Part shown: positions 37,603-48,098 of the stretch, in pieces
Layout: each line of letters opens with the position of its first letter
Position numbering within the stretch: position 1 is the first letter of the stretch
Assembly: GCA_026874595.1 (NCBI GenBank)
Contig: CM049306.1
Coordinates: forward strand, 1,316,019-1,380,018
Direction: 5' to 3'
DNA length: 64,000 nt
DNA from: Sipunculus nudus
Taxonomy: Eukaryota > Annelida > Sipuncula > Golfingiida > Sipunculidae
Notes under the pieces: model-generated
The model's database searches: none
What the model saw: only the letters and a program-made list of their open reading frames with translations
Told to the model about the DNA's origin: nothing
Translations under genes and position numbers: made by a program

Positions 37603-38459
37603 GTAATGATTTGCTACACTGTAACAAGTCTGATGTTTCTGCTTATAGCTTGCCATTTCTGTAGTCTTCATGTTTGCTTTCTGGGTAAATAGTTGTTTCT
37701 GTCTGCAAAACACTTGTTTGTTGATTGCTGTTTTTGTTTTCAGTACATGTGTTGTGCTTGTTTGGTGATATATTTTTTGTCCTCGGTACATGTTTTGCTT
37801 GTTTGTTTATAGCTGGTTGAATCTTTCAGTTTAATCTGGCCCAGTCAATGGAGCTGATAAAATTAAACAAATTCTCTGACTGAGAGCCATCAGACTTTCT
37901 CTGGCTGTGTCACTAAGGACAAGTACCTACACCTGGATACATGTTTTATAACCAGTTTACAGCTCTCTGACGTCATTACAGACACTCGATTGATATTGAT
38001 AAATTAATCTCAAGCACTGTGTTATGTCTATCCTTACCTGATACGTGATTTCACTGCTTATGTATCAAGCTAGGCCTGCTACGCCTGCCATTTCGAACAA
38101 TCTCAAATCAGTTCTTAGAACGGTTACAGCTGTCAGACATTCCCAGCACAGGCCAAGTTCATAGCTATATTAAGGAGCTGCTTAATTCTCAGCTAACAAC
38201 CCCCACATGCATCTTACTGTCCACCCACATGGTTTTGCGGGCATATCGGAACATCGGTTCTTGATACAGATGTACCGTGATCGATGACACAGTGCACATT
38301 TCTCCAAACAAGCTGTGAATTTTGATGGTACAAAGCCACCTTTTTTCCTCCACTGATCTGCCCACAGAATCATGTATGTTTTATTTTATGGTCATTTAGA
38401 ATAACATGGGTTTAAGTAAGTCTAAATGGCTCAATATATACATCAGAACCTTTGAGTTA
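37603..38459 (+). other. Intron 6 proximal part with an isolated 56-bp-array monomer
   Basis: Mostly unique. At about 38025-38075 a diverged single copy of the 56-bp unit (CTTACCTGATACGTGATTTC then ACTGCTTATGTATCAAG) lies 1.7 kb upstream of the array at 39737. A minus-strand frame at 38182-38373 (63 codons) has several Cys and Trp residues (CALCHRSRYICIKNRC) and looks less random than most, but has no splice or start support. Confidence 0.5.
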
Positions 38460-38795
38460 GGCCAAAAAAAATTAAAGGTATGGTTCTCAGGCACCGCCCG
38501 CATCAATTTTTAACCCCCGCATCAAAAATTTTTATTTTTATTTTCACTAAAAACTTTCCAATTCTGAGCTGCTGCCTCTCCGACATTTCTTTCAAGAAGA
38601 TAAAGCCATACAATTTCCTTTGTTTTGTAGTGCTTTTACTTATTTAGCAAAATAAAACTGTTATTTTAATGCTTTTCCCTTATCATTTAACATTTTTATC
38701 GAAACATACAAAAAATTTAAAATAAAAAAAGCGCCCGCCCGCATTGATTTCGGAAAAAAAGTGCCTTAGAACCATACTTTTTTTTTATTTTGGCC
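38460..38795. mobile_element. PIF/Harbinger-type MITE (336 bp)
   Basis: Both ends carry a long inverted repeat starting GGCCAAAA and containing TATGGTTCT then AGGCAC; about 35 bases match between ends with a few differences. It is flanked by TTA direct repeats at 38457-38459 and 38796-38798. A 3-bp TTA duplication and GGCC-starting ends are typical of PIF/Harbinger elements. The GC-rich CGCCCGCAT arms face an AT-rich interior with no coding capacity, so it would depend on a transposase elsewhere. Confidence 0.85.
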
Positions 38796-38798
38796 TTA

Positions 38799-39480
38799 AG
38801 GTAAATTTTTATATGCCTGTCTATGACGGGACCTATTTTAGTAACCCATTGTCCGGCTGTCTGATAACTTTTAGTGTCGCCACAATAACTTACCAGGGCT
38901 TTGATTGATTTTCACGAAACTCAACATAACTACTTACCAATAGATTATCTCACCCAAGTTTGGTTATTTGAAAATCCACGCGTATTTCATAAAGTCAGAG
39001 GTCACTCGCTACTTTGTGATGTAGCCATGATAACTGACGAGGAATATGATGGATTTTGATCAAACTCAGGAGAAATGTTAATCAATAAAATATCTCACCT
39101 AAGTTCAATTTCCAGCAAAATCCACTCACATTTAATGAGGTCAGAGGTCACTGCACTTTAGAGGCACCATTGTGACTTACCAAAAATCTAATGGATTTTC
39201 ATGAAACTCATTATACATATTTACCAGTAGAGTTTCTCACCTCAGTTAAATTCTCATCAAAATTCACGCATATTTAATGAGGTAAGAGATCACCAGGCTG
39301 CTTTGTACAGGCCAATTTGTGGTGTTGCCACGAGAACGTACAAGGAATACAGGGGATTTTTATAAAACTCCATAGAAATATTAAACAATGAAATATCTCA
39401 CCTAAGTTCTATTTCCAGCAAAATCCATGCATATCTAATGAGGTCAGAGGTCACAAAATATGCAAGGTCTGGTTATTTTA
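38799..39480 (+). mobile_element. Dispersed element with about four imperfect 150-200-bp units
   Basis: It begins near TTTTTATATGCCTGTCTATG and ACGGGACC, where GCCTGTC and GACGGG can pair, then GTCCGGCTGTCTG. Units share AATGAGGTCAGAGGTCAC, TATCTCACCTAAGTT and GATTTTCATGAAACTC. The layout (short hairpin, tetranucleotide-like run, tandem core) resembles the other HINE-like families, but no 3' end was identified. Confidence 0.5.
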
Positions 39481-39658
39481 CACCTGTTAGCCCTTAGAAT
39501 CTCTAATGCTGACAGTATTTATCAAAACCATGATGACTGTCACTTATAAGTTGGTGTGACAAAGTTTCTTTCGCATGTTCAGCTGCTGTATTGGACAATT
39601 TTATTTAAAGTAGTTTAATGATATTTTCAGCACTTGCCAGAAGACCTTATTTGAGAAA

Positions 39659-39682
39659 TTTTTTTTTGGGGGGGGGGGGAGG
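39659..39682 (+). repeat. Homopolymer junction T8/G11
   Basis: A run of T is followed directly by 11 G, then AGGAGG. Such runs are prone to length variation and sequencing error. Confidence 0.8.
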
Positions 39683-39736
39683 AGCCATCAATACTATGTT
39701 TCTAATATGTAACTCATATTACAAATCAGCGGCAAC

Positions 39737-40256
39737 ATTATGTCATCAAGCCCTGCGATATATCCAGCCTTCCCTGATACATGATTTCACTGCTAATGTC
39801 ATCAAGCCCTGCGATATATCCAGCCTTCCCTGATACATGATTTCACTGCTAATGTCATCAAGCCCTGCGATAATAGTATATCCAGCATTCCCTGATACAT
39901 GGTATCACTGCTAATGTCATCAAGCCCTGCGATATATCCAGCCTTCCCTGATACATGATTTCACTGCTAATTATATCAAGCCCTGCGATATATCCAGCCT
40001 TCCCTGATACATGATTTCACTGCTAATGTCATCAAGCCCTGCAATATATCCAGCCTTCCCTGATACATGATTTCACGGCTAATGTCATCAAGCCCTGCGA
40101 TAATAGTATATCCAGCATTCCCTGATACATGATATCACTGCTAATGTCATCAAGCCCTGCGATATATCCAGCCTTCCCTGATACATGATTTCACTGCTAA
40201 TGTCATCAAGCCCTGCGATATATCCAGCCTTCCCTGATACATGATTTCACTTCCAG
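39737..40256 (+). repeat. 56-bp minisatellite, about 9-10 units
   Basis: The unit is AATGTCATCAAGCCCTGCGA, TATATCCAGCCTTCCCTGAT, ACATGATTTCACTGCT. Two units carry the same 6-base insertion (GATAATAGTATATCC) and a CAGCATT variant at about 39870 and 40100, separated by four units; this indicates block duplication. The last unit decays at 40240-40256. Confidence 0.9.
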
Positions 40257-40549
40257 TGTAATCAAGCGAGTGACTGAATCGTTTATTGTTATATATGGTG
40301 TTGCTACTGGCATTCCCAAAGCCACGCTGTCCTTCCTACACATAATGTGGGTCGTAATAATATGCAAGTGAGAGATAATCGCCAGAGCCTTGTGATATGC
40401 ATGCTCTAATATGCAAATATCAGGAATTCACTGCACAGGCCTGACAGGGTGTTAATGATGAGATTCACCACTGAGTGTATGTCTGTTGATGTTGTTATTC
40501 TTAACAAACATCAAAATACTAACCGATGGCAAGGCTACTTTCAATTGTG
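40257..40549 (+). other. Unique spacer between the 56-bp and second 45-bp arrays
   Basis: About 290 bases with no recognisable gene, RNA or repeat. Confidence 0.5.
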
Positions 40550-43350
40550 CTTTGTTTGTTTGTAGATAGAACTTTGCATCTTTCTGTAAATGTACTTTTT
40601 TGTATGTTCAGAGCTGTTTGCATCTTTATGTATCTATACTCCACTTGTTTGTACAGAGCTGTTGGTATCTTTGTGTATCTGTACTTTGTTTGTACAGAGC
40701 TGTTCGCATCTTTATGTATCTGTACTTTTCTTGTTTGTACAGAGCTGTTTGCATCTTTATGTATCTGTACTTTTCTTGTTTGTTCAGGGCTGTTTGCATC
40801 TTTATGTAGCTGTACTTAGCTTGTTTGTTCAGGGCTGTTTGCATCTTTATGTATCAGTACTTTTCTTGTTTGTTCAAAGCTGTTTGCATTTTTATTAATC
40901 TGTACTTTTCTTGTTTGTTCAGAGCTGTTTGCATCTTTATGTATCTGTACTTTTCTTGTTTGTTCAGAGCTGTTTGCATCTTTATGTAGCTGTACTTAGC
41001 TTGTTTGTTCAGGGCTGTTTGCATCTTTATGTATCAGTACTTTTCTTGTTTGTTCAAAGCTGTTTGCATTTTTATTAATCTGTACTTTTCTTGTTTGTTC
41101 AGAGCTGTTTGCATCTTTATGTATCTGTACTTTTCTTGTTTGTTCAGAGCTGTTTGCATCTTTATGTATCTGTACTTTTCTTGTTTGTTCAGGGCTGTTT
41201 GCATCTTTATGTAGCTGTACTCAGCTTGTTTGTTCAGGGCTGTTTTCATCTTTATGTATCTGTACTTTTCTTGTTTGTTCAAAGCTGTTTGCATTTTTAT
41301 TAATCTGTACTTTTCTTGTTTGTTCAGAGCTGTTTGCATCTTTATGTATCTGTACTTTTCTTGTTTGTTCAGGGCTGTTTGCATCTTTATGTAGCTGTAC
41401 TTAGCTTGTTTGTTCAGGGCTGTTTGCATCTTTATGTATCAGTACTTTTCTTGTTTGTTCAAAGCTGTTTGCATTTTTATTAATCTGTACTTTTCTTGTT
41501 TGTTCAGAGCTGTTTGCATCTTTATGTATCTGTACTTTTCTTGTTTGTTCAGAGCTGTTTGCATCTTTATGTATCTGTACTTAGCTTTTTTGTACAGAGC
41601 TGTTGGCATCTTAATATATCTATACTCAGCTTGTTTGTACAGAGCTGTTTGTATCTTTGTGTATCTGTACTTAGTTTGTTTGTACAGAGCTGTTTGCATC
41701 TTTATGTATCAGCACTTTGCTTGTTTGTTCAGAGCTGTTTGCATCTTTATGTATCTGTACTTAGCTTGTTTGTACAGAGCTGTTGGCATCTTTGTGTATC
41801 TGTACTTTGTTTGTACAGAGCTGTTCGCATCTTTATGTATCTGTACTTTTCTTGTTTGTTCAGGGCTGTTTGCATCTTTATGTAGCTGTACTTAGCTTGT
41901 TTGTTCAGGGCTGTTTGCATCTTTATGTATCAGTACTTTTCTTGTTTGTTCAAAGCTGTTTGCATTTTTATTAATCTGTACTTTTCTTGTTTGTTCAGAG
42001 CTGTTTGCATCTTTATGTATCTGTACTTTTCTTGTTTGTTCAGAGCTGTTTGCATCTTTATGTATCTGTACTTAGCTTTTTTGTACAGAGCTGTTGGCAT
42101 CTTAATATATCTATACTCAGCTTGTTTGTACAGAGCTGTTTGTATCTTTGTGTATCTGTACTTAGTTTGTTTGTACAGAGCTGTTTGCATCTTTATGTAT
42201 CAGCACTTTGCTTGTTTGTTCAGAGCTGTTTGCATCTTTATGTATCTGTACTTAGCTTGTTTGTACAGAGCTGTTGGCATCTTAATATATCTATACTCAG
42301 CTTGTTTGTACAGAGCTGTTGCCATCTTAATATATCTATACTCAGCTTGTTTGTACAGAGCTGTTGGCATCTTAATATATCTATACTCAGCTTGTTTGTA
42401 CAGAGCTGTTGCCATCTTAATATATCTATACTCAGCTTGTTTGTACAGAGCTGTTTGTATCTTTGTGTATCGGTACTTAGTTTGTTTGTACAGAGCTGTT
42501 TGCATCTTTATGTATCAGCACTTTGCTTGTTTGTTCAGAGCTGTTTGCATCTTTATGTATCTGTACTTAGCTTGTTTGTACAGAGCTGTTGGCATCTTAA
42601 TATATCTATACTCAGCTTGTTTGTACAGAGCTGTTGCCATCTTAATATATCTATACTCAGCTTGTTTGTACAGAGCTGTTTGCATCTTTATGTATCTGTA
42701 CTTAGCTTGTTTGTACAGAGCTGTTGGCATCTTAATATATCTATACTCAGCTTGTTTGTACAGTGCTGTTGCCATCTTAATATATCTATACTCAGCTTGT
42801 TTGTACAGAGCTGTTTGTATCTTTGTGTATCGGTACTTAGTTTGTTTGTACAGAGCTGTTTGCATCTTTATGTATCAGCACTTTGCTTGTTTGTTCAGAG
42901 CTGTTTGCATCTTTATGTATCTGTACTTAGCTTGTTTGTACAGAGCTGTTGACATCTTAATATATCTATACTCAGCTTGTTTGTACAGAGCTGTTGGCAT
43001 CTTAATATATCTATACTCAGCTTGTTTGTACAGAGCTGTTTGTATCTTTGTGTATCTGTACTTTTCTTGTTTGTTCAGAGCTGTTTGCATCTTTATGTAG
43101 CTGTACTTAGCTTAATTGTTTGTACAGAGCTGTTGGCATCTTAATATATCTATACTCAGCTTGTTTGTACAGAGCTGTTTGTATCTTTGTGTATCTGTAC
43201 TTAGTTTGTTTGTACAGAGCTGTTTGCATCTTTATAAATCAGCACTTTGCTTGTTTGTACAGGGCTGTTTGCATCTTTATGTATCTGTGCTTTGCTTGTT
43301 TGCAAGGTGCTGTTTGCATAATATAGTATATGTACTTAGCTTGTTTATAC
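40550..43350 (+). repeat. Second 45-bp minisatellite, about 60 units
   Basis: The unit is CTTGTTTGTTCAGAGCTGTT, TGCATCTTTATGTATCTGTA, CTTTT (45 bp). It shares its length but not its sequence with the array at 14590-27800. The period is a multiple of three and both strands are poor in stops, so several overlapping frames up to 399 codons appear (for example AVCIFMYLYFSCLFR plus, ALNKQEKYRYIKMQT minus). Blocks are repeated: a nine-unit block at 41005 recurs at 41410 and, extended, at 41901. Both ends are degenerate. Confidence 0.95.
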
Positions 43351-43377
43351 ATAACTGCACACAAACATTGATTTTTC

Positions 43378-45175
43378 AGCTTAGTTGACAACAAGTCAAA
43401 TGATATAGTAATTGTTCTTTGTTGGCTGTCTGTCTGTTTGTCTTAGTGTATGTCTGTCCTACTGTTAAACCGACATGTTTTGAAACTGTTATCCGGATTC
43501 GTTTGGACGCCATTACTCAAAAAATATTTTATGGATCTTTACCAAACTTGACAGGTGCATAGATTTGGGTGAGAGAAAGAAGATGACTTAAAATGGGGTC
43601 ATGACCTTCACTAGGAGAGTGACCTTGACCATGAACATGTCCATTTTGGGGGAAAATCACACAAATTCTTAAATATCTCAAGAAATCTTGCATGGATTGA
43701 TCCAAAAATCAACTTTACCAAAGATCTTGGATTGTGTTGTCATATACTGGAAACTGGTGGTGCCACCTGTTATCCTTTTCTTGTTTTCGTGCCGTTTAAT
43801 ACCCCCATAATTGCCACTTAACAGTACTTTGAGCATTGAATAAGTCAAAAATTAATGAACATATTTCTTTCATACTATGCATTTACATAGACATGGGTTA
43901 TGGAATGATGTATTTTTAAATTAACCTTTCTTTTGAGAGTTGCCTTGACCTTGAATATTGCCATATAAGGTGAAAATCACATAAAATCATTAATATCTCA
44001 ATGCGGGTCCAAAAATCAAATTGACTGAAGATCTTGAATAGCTTTGTCTTCTTTGGAAGACAGGTGGCGCCACCTTGTCCTTTTCTTGTTTTTTTACTTT
44101 TGATACCCCATCATAGCCACTTGACATTAATGTGAGCATTATAAGTCTAAAACTAATGGACAAATTGGACTGAAATTGTGCATGGCCATTGATCTTGGAT
44201 ACCTCCATCTTGTAATCAAGACTGGTAGTGCTATCTGTTACTGTAATTGTGTGGCTTCCATCCATATGTTTCCTTTTGGTGAAAATTGCTCATATCTCTG
44301 GAGTGGTTCAAGGTGTTGGTCTTAAATTTGGTAGGTCCATCTATCTTTGAAAGTTTTCTTGTAAACCAGACAGGTGGCGCCACCTACCTTCTTGTTTCTG
44401 TAGACTAAATGTATGCCCTTTTCTGAGGTGTGACTTGCCCTATTTGCCTGAAATTGTGCATATCCATAAATCTTGGACTCCTCAATCTTGTACTCAAGAC
44501 TGGTGGCACCATCTGCAATCATTTAGATTTAGATAGAAGGGTGTCGTCTATTTGTACATGTGTTTTTGCTGAAAATTGCTCATATTTCCAGAGTGGGTCA
44601 AGATTAATGGTCTGAAATTTGGCATGTTCTTGAAGACCAGACAGGTGGTGCCACTCGCTTTTCTGTTTTTGTTGAATAAATTAATGCCCTTTTTTCAGAA
44701 GTGATTTACAGTATTGGCCTCTGGTGGTCCAACCTACAATCATGTTTACATGGCAGACATCCATTTCACTCTATTTCCCCTTACCACTCAATCCATGCCT
44801 CACTTCACCTGTACTACTCTGATTTTGGCGGATACATGTAATTGCTTTCGACTTCCTGTATCTAGTTTTTTTTCATGCATGTGTGCACATAGCCGAAGAG
44901 TGGTTTGAAGCCTGAAATTGTATATGTCCATACATCTTTAATGGCTTTCTCATAAGTAGTGGTGCCACTTACATTCATTTTTGTGTTCTGTGCACCTATG
45001 CCAGTATTTCAGAAGTGATGTTTATGTAATTGGTGCAGGCACTCGGTTCAAATGTTCAGTGCTTGCATTGTTCATATGTCACACATGTACTTGAGAAAAG
45101 TAATTGTCCAGCATGGAAGCATTATACCTGATGTATATCCCATTGCACAGGTTCGCATTAGGCCTGTAGGCCTTG
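43378..45175 (+). mobile_element. Diverged HINE-like element(s) ending with a family-B 3' hairpin
   Basis: The left end, AGCTTAGTTGACAACAAGTC, resembles the family-A 5' palindrome and is followed by a CTGTCTGTCTGTTTGTC run at 43420-43460. The right end is GCATTAGGCCTGTAGGCCTTG at 45175, followed by TTA, a family-B terminus. Between them are repeated GGTGGTGCCACCT modules (43760, 44070, 44370, 44500, 44650). It may be one 1.8-kb element or several fragments. Confidence 0.5.
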
Positions 45176-45700
45176 TTACACTCATAACATGGTATCTGTT
45201 GAAGAAAGAGAGCCTTTTCAACATATAACTATATTTAAGTACAATAAATTGTATACCAGAAATTGAGACAAGATTTTGTAAAATCATTTCCTTAAATTTT
45301 GCCTGGTTTTGACCATGGCACATTTTTTTCCCTGTGGGCACTGTTGATTTAATTTTCATATCATGCACACCCTATGGATTATGCTTTGATTTGAAAGCAG
45401 TTGATAAAAAGAAGACCTGTTAAGTATTGTTGACATCAAGCCAACCCAGTGTAGTGTTTGCATTCACTGGCCTAGCCCCAACCTCAGCTAAGCTCTCTCC
45501 TCCCTCCAGTTGACAAGTTCCATACACATCCCATACACAAGTCATAATTTCTATGTTAATTCAGATTGATACATTTTGGTAAAAGTGCTTAAATAATCAT
45601 TTGACAAGAAAATGATGTAATATCACTTAAGAAGATTGGACTGTTCATGATGTAAGGAACTTCCATCAACCAACTGCAGATATACTGACATTTTGTGCAT
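45176..45700 (+). other. Spacer with a family-A-like fragment
   Basis: At about 45290-45410 the text TTTGCC(TGG)TTTTGACCATGGCAC and CTGTTGATTTAATTTTCATA matches the interior of A1/A2 (near 16370 and 15695). The remainder is unique. No gene was seen. Confidence 0.45.
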
Positions 45701-47150
45701 TCTTTTTGCGAACCTATGAGCTTGTGCGATGGTGTGGCGTTGTCTGTACATTAACCCATACTATCTCAAAAAAGGCATTACCAAATTTTTGGCAAAAAAT
45801 CAGTAATATAAAAACTGTATCTGATTTTTCTGATTTTTTTGTTATCTGCATTTACAAAGATATAGGGAAAAAGCTAAAAAACCTTTAAAAATCTTCTTCT
45901 CCGAAACTGTCCAGCCAAATTGTTCAATATTTCACAAAAATAATCTCTGAAACCTCTCTCAAGTTTGTTCAAATGGTTCCAGATTGGTGATTTTTGGCTG
46001 AGTACAGGAAGCTGAACTTAGTCATTTGGCCAAAAAAGGAAACTATAATTACAGTATCAGAAACCGCTGGAGCTATCATCATCAAATTTTATGCAAATGT
46101 TGGTCAGATAACTCATATTTGAAATTGAGGTATTGGTTGTGCCGCCTACATCAAACTTTTTTGTATGAGGGTCATCAGTCATCAGTACATTAACCCAATA
46201 TCTCACAGAAATGATCCCAGAGACGAGCTCTCTCAAATTTGTTTGAATGGTTTGGGTTTGATGAATTTTGTCTGAGTTACAGGAATTTGAACTTAGTCAT
46301 TTTGCCAAGTAAGCATACTAATTCACCAACATGACAGTGCAAATGTTGCCATATAGCTTTGGCAGACTGCCAACTGTATCAGATTATGCAGCATATCAAG
46401 AGTTCACTCAGTGCAGCCAGGTACAGGTCAAAAGTTCACTCAGTGCAGCCAGGTGCAGGTCAAGAGTTCACTCAGTGCAGTAGCTGGAGCTAGCAATTTG
46501 TTCTAGTCCACTTGGGGCAACTGCCTTTCTCACCTAAGCCCGATCAGCCCAGTGCACCCGACTCAAGAGAAGTTTGATGTATTTGCCTGATATTTTGACC
46601 TTTCTATGCATCTTTGATGGTTTTCTCATTCACAAGACAGGTGTCACCACCCTAAATTGACTTTTGCACAGTGTATGTACCTGCTTATTTCTCAGGAGGG
46701 ATTTGATATATCAACCTGTAATTGTGCATCTTGATACATATGGGATAGCTTCATCGTATACAAGACTGGTGGTGCCACCTACAATAATTTTTGCACAGTG
46801 TATGTCCCTGCTTTTTTTAGGAGAGATCTGATATATCAGCCTGAAATGATACATGTTGATACATCTTAGATAGTTTTGTTGTATACAAGACTTGTGGTGC
46901 CACATACAATTGTTTCACTCATCTGTTCACATAGCAAAAGAGTGGTTTGAAATTATGCATGTCCATACATCTTTGATGGCTTTCTCATTCACAAGACCGC
47001 TGGTGTCACCAAGTACCTACAATCATTTTTGTGTTGTGTTCACCCATGCCAGTATTTCATACATGTATGTGAAAAGTAACGGTCCAGCATGGAAGCATTA
47101 TACCTGATGATATCTCACTGCACAGGTTCAAATTAGGCCTGTAGGTCTTG
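45701..47150 (+). mobile_element. Family-B element copy with 3' end at 47150
   Basis: It shares the internal phrases of 28730-32741 in the same order: the ACATTAACCCATA segment, the TGGTCA segments, the TGGCAGACTGCCA hairpin at 46353, and the TCACTCAGTGCAGCCAGG repeats. It ends AATTAGGCCTGTAGGTCTTG at 47150, followed by TT. The hairpin has one changed base. No protein frame survives. Confidence 0.6.
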
Positions 47151-48092
47151 TTCTATTTTTTTTTTTATTTCCTTTAATTTTGGACTAACAGATTTGCAAC
47201 AATGGTTTCATCCAGTGTCCTGAAACCTTGTGTGTTATTTGGGCCCTGCTTGAATAAGATGATGCCCTATAGTAATCACCTTGTCCATCAGTCTGTCTGT
47301 CCATTTGTTTGTCTTTCTCTATGTCTGTCAAATTTGTTTCCTGATGATAACTCCAGTTTGAATTGACATATCAATTTCAAACTTCCGTTATATATGGCCC
47401 ACCTCTAAAGCAAGAACTCTATTGATTTTTTTGGTCAAACTAAGGATAAATTATGCACAAGCAGCTATATATACAGGACAGACCTTTTGATAATATTGCC
47501 AAATTGCAGTACTTAGGGATTACTAATACAAGTCATCTTAGCAATAATGGGGTAGCTTTTCCCACATGTCTGATTTTGAGGTGGTAATTTTTCAAAACTG
47601 ATTAATCTGCCAGAGCAGATCTATAAAATGTTGTGTATAGTTGTGACAGGGCTATATCTCATTCAGTGCCTGAAGAAAGGTTGCTATGACCTTTTACCTT
47701 TAAAAAATGAAGCAAATGCCTCCATTCCAGTTTACATTGAAAACCTATGGTTACTCCTTGAGACTATCTTTATTCAATCAAGCACCCCTTCAAGGGGCTC
47801 ATGTTTTTGTTCCATTGAAAAGCTGATGTCTCAGACACACTGACAACTATCAGCATTAAATCATAGTCCTATATTAGGGAGATCACAAAATATTTTCTGG
47901 TGCTGTGACCTTGAACTTTACTCTCAAGGTCATAGCACTGTTTTCTTTGGGCCATGTTTACTCATTAACCCAGGAGCATATAGAATTTATCAAATTTGAT
48001 GAAAAGTAGCAACATGTGTCTCCCTTAAACTGAATAACTTTTGGGTGATCTTAACCTTTTATTTTGAACTTGTTAGCTCTTTTACATATTGA
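47151..48092 (+). other. Intron 6 segment with a diverged CTGTCTGTCC element fragment
   Basis: A CAGTCTGTCTGTCCATTTG run at 47290-47330 and the following GATAACTCCAGTTTGAATTG look like the 5' region of another dispersed element. The rest is unique; the 71-codon frame at 47628 has no support. Confidence 0.45.
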
Positions 48093-48098
48093 TTATAC

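Noticed and set aside
41901-43100. A 399-codon Cys-rich plus-strand frame
   Set aside because: Another 45-bp repeat artefact, with frames open on both strands over the same units.
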